Shown here piece after piece: positions 40,894 to 51,283 of a DNA stretch of 64,000 nucleotides; position 1 is the stretch's first letter, and every line of letters begins with the position of its first letter. The position numbers and the translations under genes are program-made. The DNA comes from Peltaster fructicola (lineage: Eukaryota; Ascomycota; Dothideomycetes). The notes below the pieces were generated by a model. That model did no database searches, was not told where the DNA came from, and worked only from the letters and a program-made list of their open reading frames with translations. The stretch spans positions 868,001 through 932,000 of the forward strand of contig CP051142.1 in the NCBI GenBank assembly GCA_001592805.2, given 5' to 3'.

Positions 40894-41388
40894 CTAGGTC
40901 CTGCAGTAGACGCTGGCCGCAGTCTCGTTGGTGTAGTGTCCAGCAGGCGCCGGCACGAAATCCAATGGCGTCGCATAGTCCTTGAACAGAAGACAGCCGA
41001 TCTCATTGGGGACATCTCGAGTAGTGTTGCCGAAGTAGCCTTTCGGTATCGGTACATTATAGGCCAGTAGCGCGCTCTTGCAAGTGCCTGAAGTGCCATA
41101 GCCGTAGCACTGTTCGATGCACTGGTTCCAGTTGGCCTCGACTGTGTCTGATGATGTGTAGTATGCTTGGTAGAGGAGGCTTGCTGCAAGGAAGTCTGCA
41201 GATGGCTGCCATTCGCAAGCCTGGCCAGGTTTGGTGCGTGAGAATAGTGGTCCGACGTTTGGGAGAGCGTCTACAATGGTGCAATTGTCTGGCTTCGGCA
41301 CACTGGCAGGCCCACCAGCTCGTTGAACAAGTCCAGCTCTGGCGAGGACTGTTGCAACGTAGCAGGAGATTAGCAGAGTGGTCTTCAT
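40894..41388 (-). CDS. Small secreted cysteine-containing protein (effector-like)
   Basis: This protein has 164 residues from the ATG at 41388; the frame is open 48 codons further upstream, but only this Met gives a proper signal peptide (MKTTLLISCYVATVLARA). The mature part has at least seven Cys residues (DNCTIV, QACEWQ, NQCIEQCYGYG, GTCKSALL, IGCLLF, VYCRT), NxT sites (GNTTRD, HYTNET), and aromatic residues around a QCYGYG core. The CxxxCYGYG-type core with a later GCLLF and YTNxTA end is seen in secreted proteins of plant-associated ascomycetes. No enzyme motif is seen. Size, secretion and Cys content fit an effector candidate, which is inference. Confidence 0.75.
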   Translation of the reverse strand: MKTTLLISCYVATVLARAGLVQRAGGPASVPKPDNCTIVDALPNVGPLFSRTKPGQACEWQPSADFLAASLLYQAYYTSSDTVEANWNQCIEQCYGYGTSGTCKSALLAYNVPIPKGYFGNTTRDVPNEIGCLLFKDYATPLDFVPAPAGHYTNETAASVYCRT

Positions 41389-41882
41389 CGTGTTCAGGTG
41401 GTGAAGTGGTGTTTGGTATGTCGAAATGCTAGACAGGAGAAGGGTGTGTATCAGGAGGTGAATAAAGTGAGCTTCCAATGTTAAGTACTTGCAGGTCAAG
41501 AACAATGTGCGACCTCGTGACAGAAATAGCATTGCATCCTACGTCGTGATGATCTTCTTCGATGCTGTGTCTGACGTGGTGCAACATTGGCCCTTCCAAG
41601 ATGTCGATCCCTGCCCGGTAGATGCTACCTCAACACGAGAGCGATGGTGTCACATTGCCAACCAGGATCCTGCAACACCGCGGGCGATACGAGTATCGAC
41701 ATGACGATGGGATGTGTGATATCATTGAGGTATCTCGATGCTGTGAGAGAAGGAGCTCTATTGTCAACTTTGCTGCCGATCAGCGAGTGGAGCCTCAGGT
41801 TAAGCTTCTCTGGAAATTGGGCAGTGTTCAGGCTACCTCATCTATTGGTGGTTTGAGCATGTTGGCATCTACGTCATGTCCA
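41389..41882. other. Intergenic region with no gene seen
   Basis: This 494-bp stretch should hold the promoter of the small secreted protein and the 3' UTR of the aldo/keto reductase. No gene is seen. Confidence 0.4.
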
Positions 41883-43008
41883 TCATGCATTGAGCAATTG
41901 CTCATGCTGACCACCATATCTTAAGCCAGCTATGGGCATGCTATCGACGAGCCCATTCAACTCGAGCAGCTCAGCCTCACTCAGAGCAATCACTGCGCAG
42001 TTCTCTTCGATACGCTTAGGAGTTTTCGACCCTGGGATGGGAATGGCACCTTGTGCAACAACCCAGCTCAAAGCGACCTGTGCTGTCGACACACCCTTGC
42101 GGATCGCCATCTGTTCCACAGCTGCTACCAATTTCGAGTTCTGCCCAAACACCTCGGGCTGGAAACGAGGCAGCCGTCGTCGGAAGTCGTCTTCAGGCAG
42201 TGCGCCGAGTTTGTGGAAGTCGTTCGTAAGCCAGCCACGTCCAATGGGGCTATATGCGATCACCTGAACGGCATCTGTGCCGTGGTCAGCACGAATTTGG
42301 AGATGGTAGAAGACGTACTTTCTCGACAAGCCTTGAGAATGCCATTTCCGATCGGATCAGGTGTGAAGAGGGAAAGCTCTATCTCGGCTGTGGCAATTGG
42401 ATGAACGGCACAAGCTCTGCGGATCGTGTCTGCGCTGACTTCACTTAGACCTATGCTGGCGATCTTGCCCTCTGCAACCAGCTCAGCGAGTGCTGCAATG
42501 GACGTCTCAATCGGCACATTCGGGTCAACTCGACCCATGGCGAAGGCGTCGATGATCTTCACATCCTTCAAAATACTGTAGGCTGCTTCGACAGATGCTC
42601 GTATGCCCTCCGGAGTGCCGTCTGGTCCTGTCCTTGGATCGTAGGCTCCCTTCATGGTGAGAAAGACCTTGTCAACGTCCTCCGGATACTGCTCGAAATA
42701 GTACTTGACCAAATGCACAGAGTTAGCATCTGGCGTGCCGTAGTGTGTGCTCTTTGAGGTCAATAAGTTAAGGAAAGCATTGATGAGCATGGAGTGCTTA
42801 CACCATTCCATACATTGGCGCCATGGTCGAGAGCAAGCTTCAATAGCTTCACGGCAATGGGATACTCCACGGGTGACCACGGTATCGACAAGCCTGCAGC
42901 AAGGTCAGTCGAGAACGAGCTTGTAGGTCCGTCATGGTCACCTAGCATGCCATAGCCAACATTGCCCACTGGCTTGCCATTGATGCTTCGACAAGGTATT
43001 TGATCCAT
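41883..43008 (-). CDS. Aldo/keto reductase, pyridoxal reductase (AKR8) type
   Basis: This NADPH-dependent reductase has 343 residues. Exons are 43008-42802, 42751-42319 and 42274-41883; the introns are 50 bp (GTAAGC to CAAAG) and 44 bp (GTACGT to GGCACAG), and the total is 1032 nt. The start MDQIPCRSINGKPVGNVGYG suits the family. The catalytic Tyr sits in STHYGTPDANS, and the Lys in VFLTMKGAYD. The position usually held by His reads AFAMGRVDPNVPIE, as in fission-yeast pyridoxal reductase Plr1, so the loss of His is a subfamily trait. Cofactor-binding segments AYSPIGRGW and IPIPGSKTPKRIEEN are present near the C-terminus. The likely role is pyridoxal/pyridoxine interconversion in vitamin B6 salvage. 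Confidence 0.88.
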
Positions 43009-43685
43009 GATTTGCGGATGAGATGTCCAGCCGTCGACAATCATAAGAGCTGTCCGTAGCTCGTGATCTTGATGATCTTCCTATATAGCTGTCATTTCGA
43101 ACGGAGACGGCGTTGAGTGTTCCATGTTTGTGCTGTGTCAACATACTTGCCGTGGAGATATGCTAAGTCCGGCGATTGGCTCGCTGAGATCGTGCATGGT
43201 CATCTCTCAAGATGCACACAAGCATTCACTATGTCAGATTAGCACCGGCATGTGTCGAGAATACAGACGGAGACGGCTAAATTGTAGTTGTCACTCCGGT
43301 TGACCACGCTACTACTCTCCTGCGGTCGAGACAGTGGCCTGCTATGTTAATTATTGTGGTGACACTGCTCAATGATCAGGACCACCACCTCATCAACTCG
43401 GAAGACTCATCACATGCAGAACTTGGGACAATCGGCAGTACACCTCTGCAACTCGTATACTGTCGGAGAGCGGTACAACGTGGAGGCTCGGCCGATGTGA
43501 TTGTGTGCTCGATTGGTTTTTGATATAGTTATGTCAAGTCGTTTGAGAATGCAGACTGTGCATCCTCTCCCATTCGTCGAACGCCGTTGCTGAATGCCAT
43601 CCATTCGTGACCCAAACTCGGTGGTGGTCGACAATCGTGCAAATGAAAAGCCACGAGCATATCTCGCTTCCGTTGTCCAAGCAGC
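43009..43685. other. Intergenic region with no gene seen
   Basis: This 677-bp stretch lies between the reductase start and the RPS28 stop. It should hold the reductase promoter and the RPS28 3' UTR. The small frames in it show no recognisable domain. Confidence 0.4.
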
Positions 43686-44056
43686 TTATCGCAGTCGTCG
43701 TGCCTCACGCTCAGACTCGAGCAGGCAGAGGATGTCGTCCTCGCGCACTGTACCACACATGTCAGACTCTGTGCTGCCTTCAATCTACTCTTGACATTTT
43801 CGACATACCTGGTCCCTTGACGTTTCGGATGATGGATCGAGTTGTGTCGTCCATGAACTCAACGCGAACCTGAGTGACACCACCACGGGAGCCTGCCGTT
43901 GTATGAGTATATGCTTATTGCCTGCCTCTTTCTAATGATATCGTACCAGTTCGTCCGAGAACGCGAGTGACCTTGACGAGCTTGACTGGGACCCTGCGAG
44001 AGCGTCAATATGCGATGCGCAAAGCGCACAGGGTGATCCTACTTTGCTGAATCCAT
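43686..44056 (-). CDS. RPS28: 40S ribosomal protein S28
   Basis: This is a small-subunit ribosomal protein of 68 residues, spread over four exons: 44056-44043, 43992 region starting 43993 to 43947, 43892-43809 and 43747-43686. Lengths are 14, 47, 84 and 62 nt, total 207. The introns are 49, 54, 61 and typical in signals (GTAGGA to CGCAG; GTACGA to GGCAG; GTATGT to TACAG). The sequence reads [20 protein letters not shown], then [40 protein letters not shown] and EREARRLR, matching eukaryotic eS28 end to end. Because every exon is short, the gene is easy to miss in frame-based searches. It is divergent from HIS1. Confidence 0.96.
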
Positions 44057-44560
44057 GTTTGCGAGTGTTGTGGTGTGTTTAGGTAGTGTAGTACGGTGCA
44101 AGTGATGTCGTCGTGAATTTTGATGCAAATCGCGAGACCTCCAGTGCTGCAGTGGTCAGTGTGTGGGTCTTCCAGCGCACATTTTCCGCAGTGTGCTGTG
44201 GCTTGGCATTGGGATGCCGCGCTAGATCAGATAATGGTGGGCGCGCAGAGCCTCACGAAAAAGTGAGCGTGGGGCTGCGGGTCCTATTGATAGGTCCATC
44301 GTCACAACGACAGCAGTGAGCTGCGTGTCGCTGAGCAGAGCAAGGCATTGGGAAGCAGACGTATAGCTGTGAAGCTCCTCGTCCTAGCTCTCACACACCC
44401 AGAGGAATATTCCGTGACAACCAGGACGACCTCACCGTAAACGAGCTTGACATCAATACTGGCCGTCCCGATAGTCGTAAGAGGACACTTGCGGGATCGA
44501 CATCATTCTCGCAAAGATAGCTCTTCGAATACATCAACCAGCTAACCTCCTCGAGTCGTC
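44057..44560. promoter_or_regulatory. Shared upstream region of RPS28 and HIS1
   Basis: This 504-bp stretch lies between divergent start codons of a ribosomal protein gene and an amino-acid biosynthesis gene. I looked for a TGASTCA Gcn4/CPC1 site and saw no exact match. No TATA box stands out. Confidence 0.5.
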
Positions 44561-45604
44561 ATGGATCTGATCAACCAGTGAGTTGACCATGCTACAACAG
44601 CTGCAGTGTCAGAGACTGATGTCCTCATAGCCTGCCAGAGCGACTCTTGTTCGCAGTGCCAAAGAAGGGCCGTCTGCAACAAGCATGTCTTGATCTCCTT
44701 GCAGGATCAGACATTCAATTCCACCGTCACAACAGGCTTGACATAGCCCTGGTCAAGAACCTTCCAATTGCGCTCGTCTTCCTCAACGCTGCAGATATCC
44801 CTCTCTTCGTTGGCGAAGGACGATGTGATCTTGGTATTACTGGCCGAGACCAAGTTGCTGAGTATGAAGCTGTCACGTCACCGACTGCTACAGATGGTGT
44901 GAATGAGATCCTCGATCTAGGCTTTGGAAAGTGCAAATTGCAGGTTCAAGTGCCTGAGAATGGCCCTTACAAGAAGCCAGAGGATCTGATCGGCAAGAAC
45001 ATCGTCACTAGCTTTACTGGACTGTCAGAGAAGTACTTCCAGAAGCTCGAAGTGCCCGCCCAGACGAATGGAGAGGCCCCGTCGACTGCAACAGCCCTCA
45101 AGACGAAGCACAAGTACGTCGGAGGCAGTGTTGAAGCTGCTTGTGTCCTTGGCGTTGCAGATGGCATTGTCGATCTCGTTGGTGAGTATTCTGCGCGATA
45201 TCTCTAACCTATCTGACGTTTGGCTAGAATCTGGCGAGACCATGCGTGCGGCAGGACTGGTTGCGATTGCAACCATCATGGAGACTACTGCTATCATGAT
45301 ACAGTCGAGACACGCAACGAACACAAAGCTTATCGAAATTATAAGCGCGCGGATTCGAGGTGTGATCACAGCTAAGAAATACCAGCTTTGCACATACAAC
45401 GTCGAGCGAAGTAAGCTGAACGAGGCCAAGAAGATTACTCCTGGACGAAGGGCTCCCACAGTGATGCCTCTGGACGAAGATGGTTGGGTCGCCGTGCAAG
45501 CAATGGTCGAAAAGGCTCGCATTGCGAGCGCCATGGACGAGCTGACAGAGCTGGGTGCCACAGATATTTTGACAACCGACTTGGCGAACTCCCGAACGAT
45601 ATAG
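44561..45604 (+). CDS. HIS1: ATP phosphoribosyltransferase
   Basis: This enzyme catalyses the first step of histidine synthesis, joining ATP and PRPP. There are three exons: 44561-44577 (17 nt), 44631-45181 and 45228-45604; the introns are 53 bp (GTGAGT to CATAG) and 46 bp (GTGAGT to GCTAG). The total is 945 nt, or 314 residues. It opens MDLINHLPERLLFAVPKKGR, then shows RHNRLDIALVKNLPIAL, FVGEGRCDLGITGRDQV, and KYVGGSVEAACVLGVADGIVDLVESGETM across the second junction. The C-terminal regulatory domain (QLCTYNVERSKLNEAKKITPGRRAPTV) is present, so this is the long, histidine-inhibited form that works as a hexamer without HisZ. All conserved regions look intact. Confidence 0.96.
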
Positions 45605-45666
45605 ATTGATGTGTTACGACACAGACATTGATACAAGTGATCTGTATCCATCTATTTCTATCCTGT

Positions 45667-47989
45667 CTAAAGATGATGTCGGCGATCACAATATCCCGGT
45701 TCTTTTGTCGCGTCACCAGCGATCCAACTGTTGATAGTCAAGACTGTGGTGTATACCATGCTCACCACACCAAGAATCACAAGAAGGACGTCTGTTATCT
45801 TGTGCCAATTCTTCGTGGCTGCTGCTCGATAGTGCATCATTGGCTAAGGAGTTTGTCAGTCTGCTGCAATGATGACAAGAGGGTATACTCACTGGGTAGA
45901 TATACACAAGTGGAATGCATGCAAAGCTGCCCACCAGTGCCACGAACTTGTCTAGGTCATTAGCTCCAAGCCATGCTATGGCTGCACAGAGCATGACCAT
46001 GAAGAATCGGAAGATGTTCTTCTGCCACTTGATCCAGGGATTATATTTTCCTGTCCTACTGAAAAGTTGCTGAGATGTGATCTCGATCGCCGGATAGATC
46101 TGGAGGGGTGTCGACAACAAGATTGCTAACGAATAGATGAACTGAACTCCGTTGACGAATCGGTTGTCCTGTGGCATGTTGAGAATGATGACTGTCTTTG
46201 TGTGGCTGCCGAATGCTGCGTAAGACAGTGCACCCATCGACACGAAGACGACAGTGATCAGTACCATGACAAAGCCAAGCACTGGCGGGAACTTCTTCGG
46301 GTCCTTCATACCTGACTGAATCGGTATGATCAGACCAATGCCTTCGAATGTGAAGATTGCAGTGCCAATGAACAGCGTCCAGTCTTTGGGGTTGAACGGC
46401 TTGATATCGCTGACGCCGCCTTGCTTGACCAACGTGAAGATGTCGTAGTAGTACAGATACACCAAGCCGAGGAGGATGAACAAGTCTGCGATCAAAGCCA
46501 GTTTCTGGATGTGGTTGATGTTGCGGTACAGACTCAAAGGAAGGAAGATGATCATCTGCATAAGGATGACCCATTTGATGTCGATGAACGTCCTGCAGTC
46601 TGACACTGCCGCTATGAATGCTTGCAAATTTTCGCTGACAAAAACGATGTATGCGCTGGAAAAGCCGATCTGGCTGACGACAAGGGAAAAGTTAATGGCA
46701 TTGCGGAAGTGTTTGCCGAAGATCTGGTCGCCCATGTCTCCGAAAGATGCGCGAACTTTCAGGCGGACGGCTACCAGCAGCAGGAAGCAGTAGTAAGAGA
46801 CCAGCGCAATGCCGAGAAGGACGAGGTTTGAGAAGACCATGCCACCGTTGAGGAAGGCTCGTGGGAGGAAGAGCACGCCTGTACCAACGAAGGACTTGAG
46901 GAGTAGCATGGCGGCGCCGACTGGTGAGCCAGTGCCCGGCTTCTGTGCCTTCCTCCTTCGTTTCCGTTTGCCGGGAGTGAGAAGTGCAGAGTCCTCGCCC
47001 CAGCCGTCCTCCTCGCCGTGTTCGTCAGCATCTGTAGCTGTCTCGTAAGCGTCGGAGGAAAAGTACTCGTCCGGTGCAAGGACTTCGTCGTCCTCTTCCA
47101 ATGACTCTCCGGCAAAGTGACCATAGAGGGTCAAGAACTCGATGAAGTTGCTGGTGACGAATTGTGGTGCTGCACGAGGAGGCTCGCCAACGGCGGCAGC
47201 TATGGAGCCATAATCTGGGCGTCTTGGGTTGATGCTTGAAGGTGCTGGCGATGCTGCGGTCCTGCGAATATGCTCCCTTCGGAAGCCACCAGGCTTGTTG
47301 AGATTCGAGATCTCTGCGTCTTCGTGGACCTCACTCGGGAAGTGCATGCTGCTGCTTCTCTGTAGCCTTTGTGTCTCTTCACGCTCTTTCTTCTCTGCAT
47401 AACGGTAGATGTGTCTTGTTGTGTCTCCTCCTTGCAGCTGCAAACTTGAAAACTCTTCATCGTCTCCTCCAAGATGCTGTTGGATTGTGCTTAGCCTCCG
47501 AGGAGAGCCTACTTCTGACTGTGCTTGGCCAGGATTGACCAGATGGCGCTTGAGGACCTCCAAGTCTTCCGTCGCCTTGGGACTTCTCCCGTACTGGGCA
47601 GCAGAACCAGGCGTGAGTGTGCCATATGCCTCTCTTCTGTCGGGACTCTCGTAATGACCTATGCTGTCTCTATGTCGTCCCGACCGGAGTGTTGATCGTG
47701 ATATCGAACCGCGCAGGGCTTGTGAAAGAGATGAAGGACCTGGACCAGGCACTGGAGAGCCTGAAGCGCCAGCTAACGGTGTTTGACTCTGATTGATGTC
47801 GTTTTGAGAAGGATGACGGCTTTCTGCGTCGTAGCCATTACCAGGCGAGCCAGCGATTGGATTTGCCAGCCGAGCCGTGACTGCAGCTCTTGACGGTGAG
47901 CCAAGGACGGACTCTGCGCGCAGTGAAGCGGACGCTGTGTCGTTCGGTATAGGTCGTGACCTCGAGGGTCTAGCGCTCGGCGTAGACAT
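45667..47989 (-). CDS. Vacuolar amino-acid transporter, AVT3/AVT4 type
   Basis: This is a member of the AAAP family of proton-coupled amino-acid transporters, 757 residues. Exon 1 is 47989-45893, the intron 45892-45844 (49 bp, GTGAGT to CTTAG), and exon 2 is 45843-45667. The first ~350 residues are cytosolic, Ser/Pro/Arg-rich and acidic in places, a long N-terminus typical of Avt3/Avt4. The transporter domain begins GAAMLLLKSFVGTGVLFLPR and continues with about ten more spans (FSLVVSQIGFSSAYIVFVSE, IFTFEGIGLIIPIQSGMKDP). Splicing restores the end IYPPMMHYRAAATKNWHKIT and a last helix (VLLVILGVVSMVYTTVLTIN). Avt3/4 relatives export amino acids from the vacuole, the likely role here. Confidence 0.9.
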
Positions 47990-49440
47990 TGTTTTATATC
48001 GTTGTAAGCAGGAAAAGCTTCGTCTATCTGTACAGTGTTGTCTGGCTCAAGTCTTTCACGGGTGCGTCACATGGCTTAAGGTCATCTGAGCGTCCGTGCC
48101 ACGGCTGTGCTGGAGGATCCAAGAAGAGGCTTATGCCTATGCTAATGCTGGAATGACAATCGTCTCGTCCTCCGAGGTGTTACGAAAAAGCAGTGACATG
48201 CATCTGGAGCTCAAGGTTGTGGGACTATAGGTGAAAGTTCGGCTTGGGCTTGCTGATCTTGATAAACATTGTATGCGGCTGAATTCGGAATAGTTGTAAG
48301 CTTGGGGTTTTGTCTCAGACAGCAGTCCAAGCACCAAGCCAATGAACGACAGCGTCAGGTCTTGCTGTGGTTACATCGCTCAGCTTCTATTCAACATCGC
48401 ATGATGAGGTCAGCTCGCTCGTCGACACGATCTGAGTCTTGATCTTATCAGACTATGCCAATCACCTCCCTAACACAGCTCGGGTATCAGCATCGTACCA
48501 GTGTTGGACGTCCATTCGAATAACTACTAACAACGAGACGTGTACAACACTCAACAGTGCAAGCTGAGGCATAGATTGTACGTGGTACCTATAGCCTGGT
48601 CGAAGCACGTTACGCTCGGCTCGAAAACTGGCGCACAGAGCAAATGGCTATGATCATATCCTCTTGGCAGCAAGTTGCTGGCTGGATCACAGCTCTCGGG
48701 CTGTTCTGTTTCATCGCTCGCACTCGTGATGGGAGCGAGATATCTTGGTTATCGACTGCGCGACTTGTCCTCTGCTATCTGATATTCATGACGTGGCAGT
48801 GCGAATGGGTGTACAAGGCCTACTTGCTGCACGTCAGGCCGGCCGAATCGACGCTCTCAGCCACAAGCATCAAAGCTGTGAACCCTCCGGACCTAGCACA
48901 TTGATAATGCGCCGTTCTGCGAATCGTTCCTTGGTCGGAGGTTGTGGTTGCACCGTCGTACGAGGATGATGAGACTGCATCGACACTGGCCTAAGCAGCT
49001 TGGAATGGGCGACTTCTTGCAGCGCACTCCAGACTCCTTAATCCGGAGGTTACGTCGAGGTGGAGAAGCTGCTTGTGGAGCACTCCAACGTCTCGTCCTC
49101 ATTGATATCTAAGGATGTTGTGGCTGGTCTCAAAGTGTCTGCCCAAGTCACTGCTTTATATAGTGACTGAGCAGTCCCGCAAACGGCATTGATTTAGAGA
49201 CACGCCTAGGCGTGCCCGACATGCGATGGCATGGAATTGAGACTTTCACGAAAACGGGCAACGACCCTTGCACCAGCTGCCTCTTCTGGCAAGATGGGCA
49301 GCGTCAGGCAGATTCATGCTGTGCATTGTAAGAATAGGATAGCGGTTTGTGAATCAGAGGCAGGGAGTCGTTCCTTGAGGCTATAATCTCGTCTTTCGGG
49401 CATCTACAATTGCCATTGCCATTGCCATTGCCGGACCGCC
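47990..49440. other. 1.45-kb region without a recognised gene
   Basis: An 86-codon plus-strand frame at 48644-48904 is the longest here and has no recognisable domain. The AVT promoter should lie at the left end. A hexanucleotide repeat occurs at 49411-49434. Confidence 0.4.
49411..49434. repeat. TGCCAT hexanucleotide microsatellite, about four copies
   Basis: TGCCAT-type units repeat about four times just downstream of the M20 peptidase stop codon, in its presumed 3' UTR. Confidence 0.8.
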
Positions 49441-50598
49441 TCACCTCTTCAGAGCATGCATGATGATACGCTGATAATCTTCAACTGCCTGTAGCAGTTC
49501 ACTCTCAGTCAGCGCTTCATGGTCAGAATGAGCAACTTGGATAGAACCAGGACCGTATAGATATCGCTTTTGCCCTTTAACCGTTTCGTTGAAGTTGGGC
49601 ACATCAGTGCCATAATTCACCGTAATGACATCGAAACCAGGCACATCCGCATCGATATCAACAGGTCCATAACCGCCAAGGAAAGTAATGTTGATGAGAT
49701 CCTCAGCTTTGAGGTCACCAACAAGGTAGTCCTCCAGAGCAGAGTGGACCGCTTTGGTAACCTCTTTCTCGATGAATGCTGGCGATCCTTCGGCAATTCG
49801 CATGGCGACCAGAGCACTTGCGCCTTCGGCAACGACATTAGCAGCGAGACCGCCCTGAATCTTGCCAATGTTGATGGTCGTGTTGCCATATTTGTCGCTG
49901 CTGGGAAGTGTTCTGCCGAGCGCAAGGACAGCAGACGAGGCTCTGATGATCTCATCGATCGCACTCCTGCCTAGCCAAGGGTAGCCAGAGTGTGCGGCTT
50001 TGCCAATGGTGGTGATATTGAAGCTTATTATGCCTTTGTGGCCAGCGACCAGTTTGCCCTCGGTCGGCTCTCCAAAGATGACCGTCTTCGGTTTGAGACC
50101 AAGACTGTTCGCTGTGCGCATGCCATCTCCGTGAATCTCTTCTCCCACAACGTACAGCAGAGCGATGTCGTCGGTGGTGATGGAACCATTGGATAGCAAT
50201 TGGTTGACAGCTAGCACTTGCGAGGCTACGCTGCCCTTGGCATCGACTGTGCCACGGCCTGAGATTGTGCCGTTCTTTAGACGCCGGTATGGCCAGTAAG
50301 GAGGCACCTGTGATTGTCAGCTTATGATATGAAGACACAGCGCTTACCTTACCACGTCGATATGGCTCGTCAACAGGACTGGTGCATCTCGTGTCTTACC
50401 AGGCCAAGCCAATACATTGAACCTCAAAGGATCCTGCGAGACCTCTTGCTTCTCGACATTGTAGCCTTGTGACTTGAGGCTGTGTGCTAGCCATTCGCCG
50501 ACGGCTCTCTCGTTGAGACTGATTGACTCAATTTCGACGAGGTTCTTGTGGAACTCGAAAAGATCATCTGTCAGGTTGAGGCCATGAGAGCTGATCAC
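49441..50598 (-). CDS. M20-family metallopeptidase (ArgE/DapE/carboxypeptidase S type)
   Basis: This is a zinc-dependent amidohydrolase related to acetylornithine deacetylase and fungal carboxypeptidase S-like proteins. The visible exons are 50598-50353 and 50307-49441, joined over a 45-bp intron (50352-50308, GTAAGG to CACAG). Metal-site motifs are present in order: LLTSHIDVVPPYWPY (His, split by the intron), GRGTVDAKG (Asp), VVGEEIHGDG (Glu pair) and QVAHSDHEAL near the C-terminus. The dimerisation lid lies around GHKGIISFNITTIGKAAHSG. The N-terminus is not resolved: no ATG starts this frame, which stays open to about 50720. A further upstream exon, perhaps with a signal peptide, is likely. 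Substrate is unknown. Confidence 0.83.
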
Positions 50599-51283
50599 GC
50601 TAGAGTGGCCGTGAAGTTCAGACAGTACCGTCTGACCATACCGTTGCCAAGAGCTAAGGCTCAGCAGGCTTGCAGCAGTGGCGATGAAGTTGTCTAGAGC
50701 GAAGTCATTGAGATGGGCAAGCTATGGTGATTTGCTGCTCACCCACTATCATCTTCGCGGTATCTCTGATACGACGTTGCCAAATGCGAGGTTCGACCAG
50801 CACGCCACACGGCTACACAGTCTCCTCGAATGACCACTAGGGTGAACACCGGTCTGTGAACGTCGTCTGCTAGAGATTGTGCTTGACAATGGCTACTTCC
50901 GTGGACTTGGTTGCCATGAGGAATCGTTACCAAGATGATACGCCAATGACGCAGGGTCTTTAGCGCGTAAGATGAAACACGGGCAACCGCTGGCTCTCAA
51001 TTGTTGATTCCGTACACATCTCTGTCTCAGCGACACTTCCCTTGCGCCCACCCAGCATTTCAATTGGGTCGAGGGACGTAGTATGATCGAGTCACTCAAA
51101 CAGACAACCATCTCCCGACAGCAACAACATCGTGCCTAACTAGCACTGGTGCATTCCTCACTACACTAGAAGTCCCTCCACCCAGGACAACTCAATGCAC
51201 CTTTCGCCCAGCTGCACGTCATTCCTTCGATCTGCATAGTGCTTCTCGACCAATCTTCCTATCTTTCACGCACACCACATATC
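50599..51283. other. Region between divergent M20 peptidase and kinase genes
   Basis: The left part (to about 50720) is probably more of the M20 peptidase N-terminus. The rest should hold both promoters. No other gene is recognised. Confidence 0.4.

Noticed and set aside
42275-42560. Loss of the catalytic His in the aldo/keto reductase as a damaging change
   Set aside because: The GRVDPNVPIE form is shared with fission-yeast pyridoxal reductase, so it is a subfamily trait.
48644-48904. 86-codon plus-strand frame
   Set aside because: It is short with no recognisable domain, and an alternative overlapping frame is equally open.
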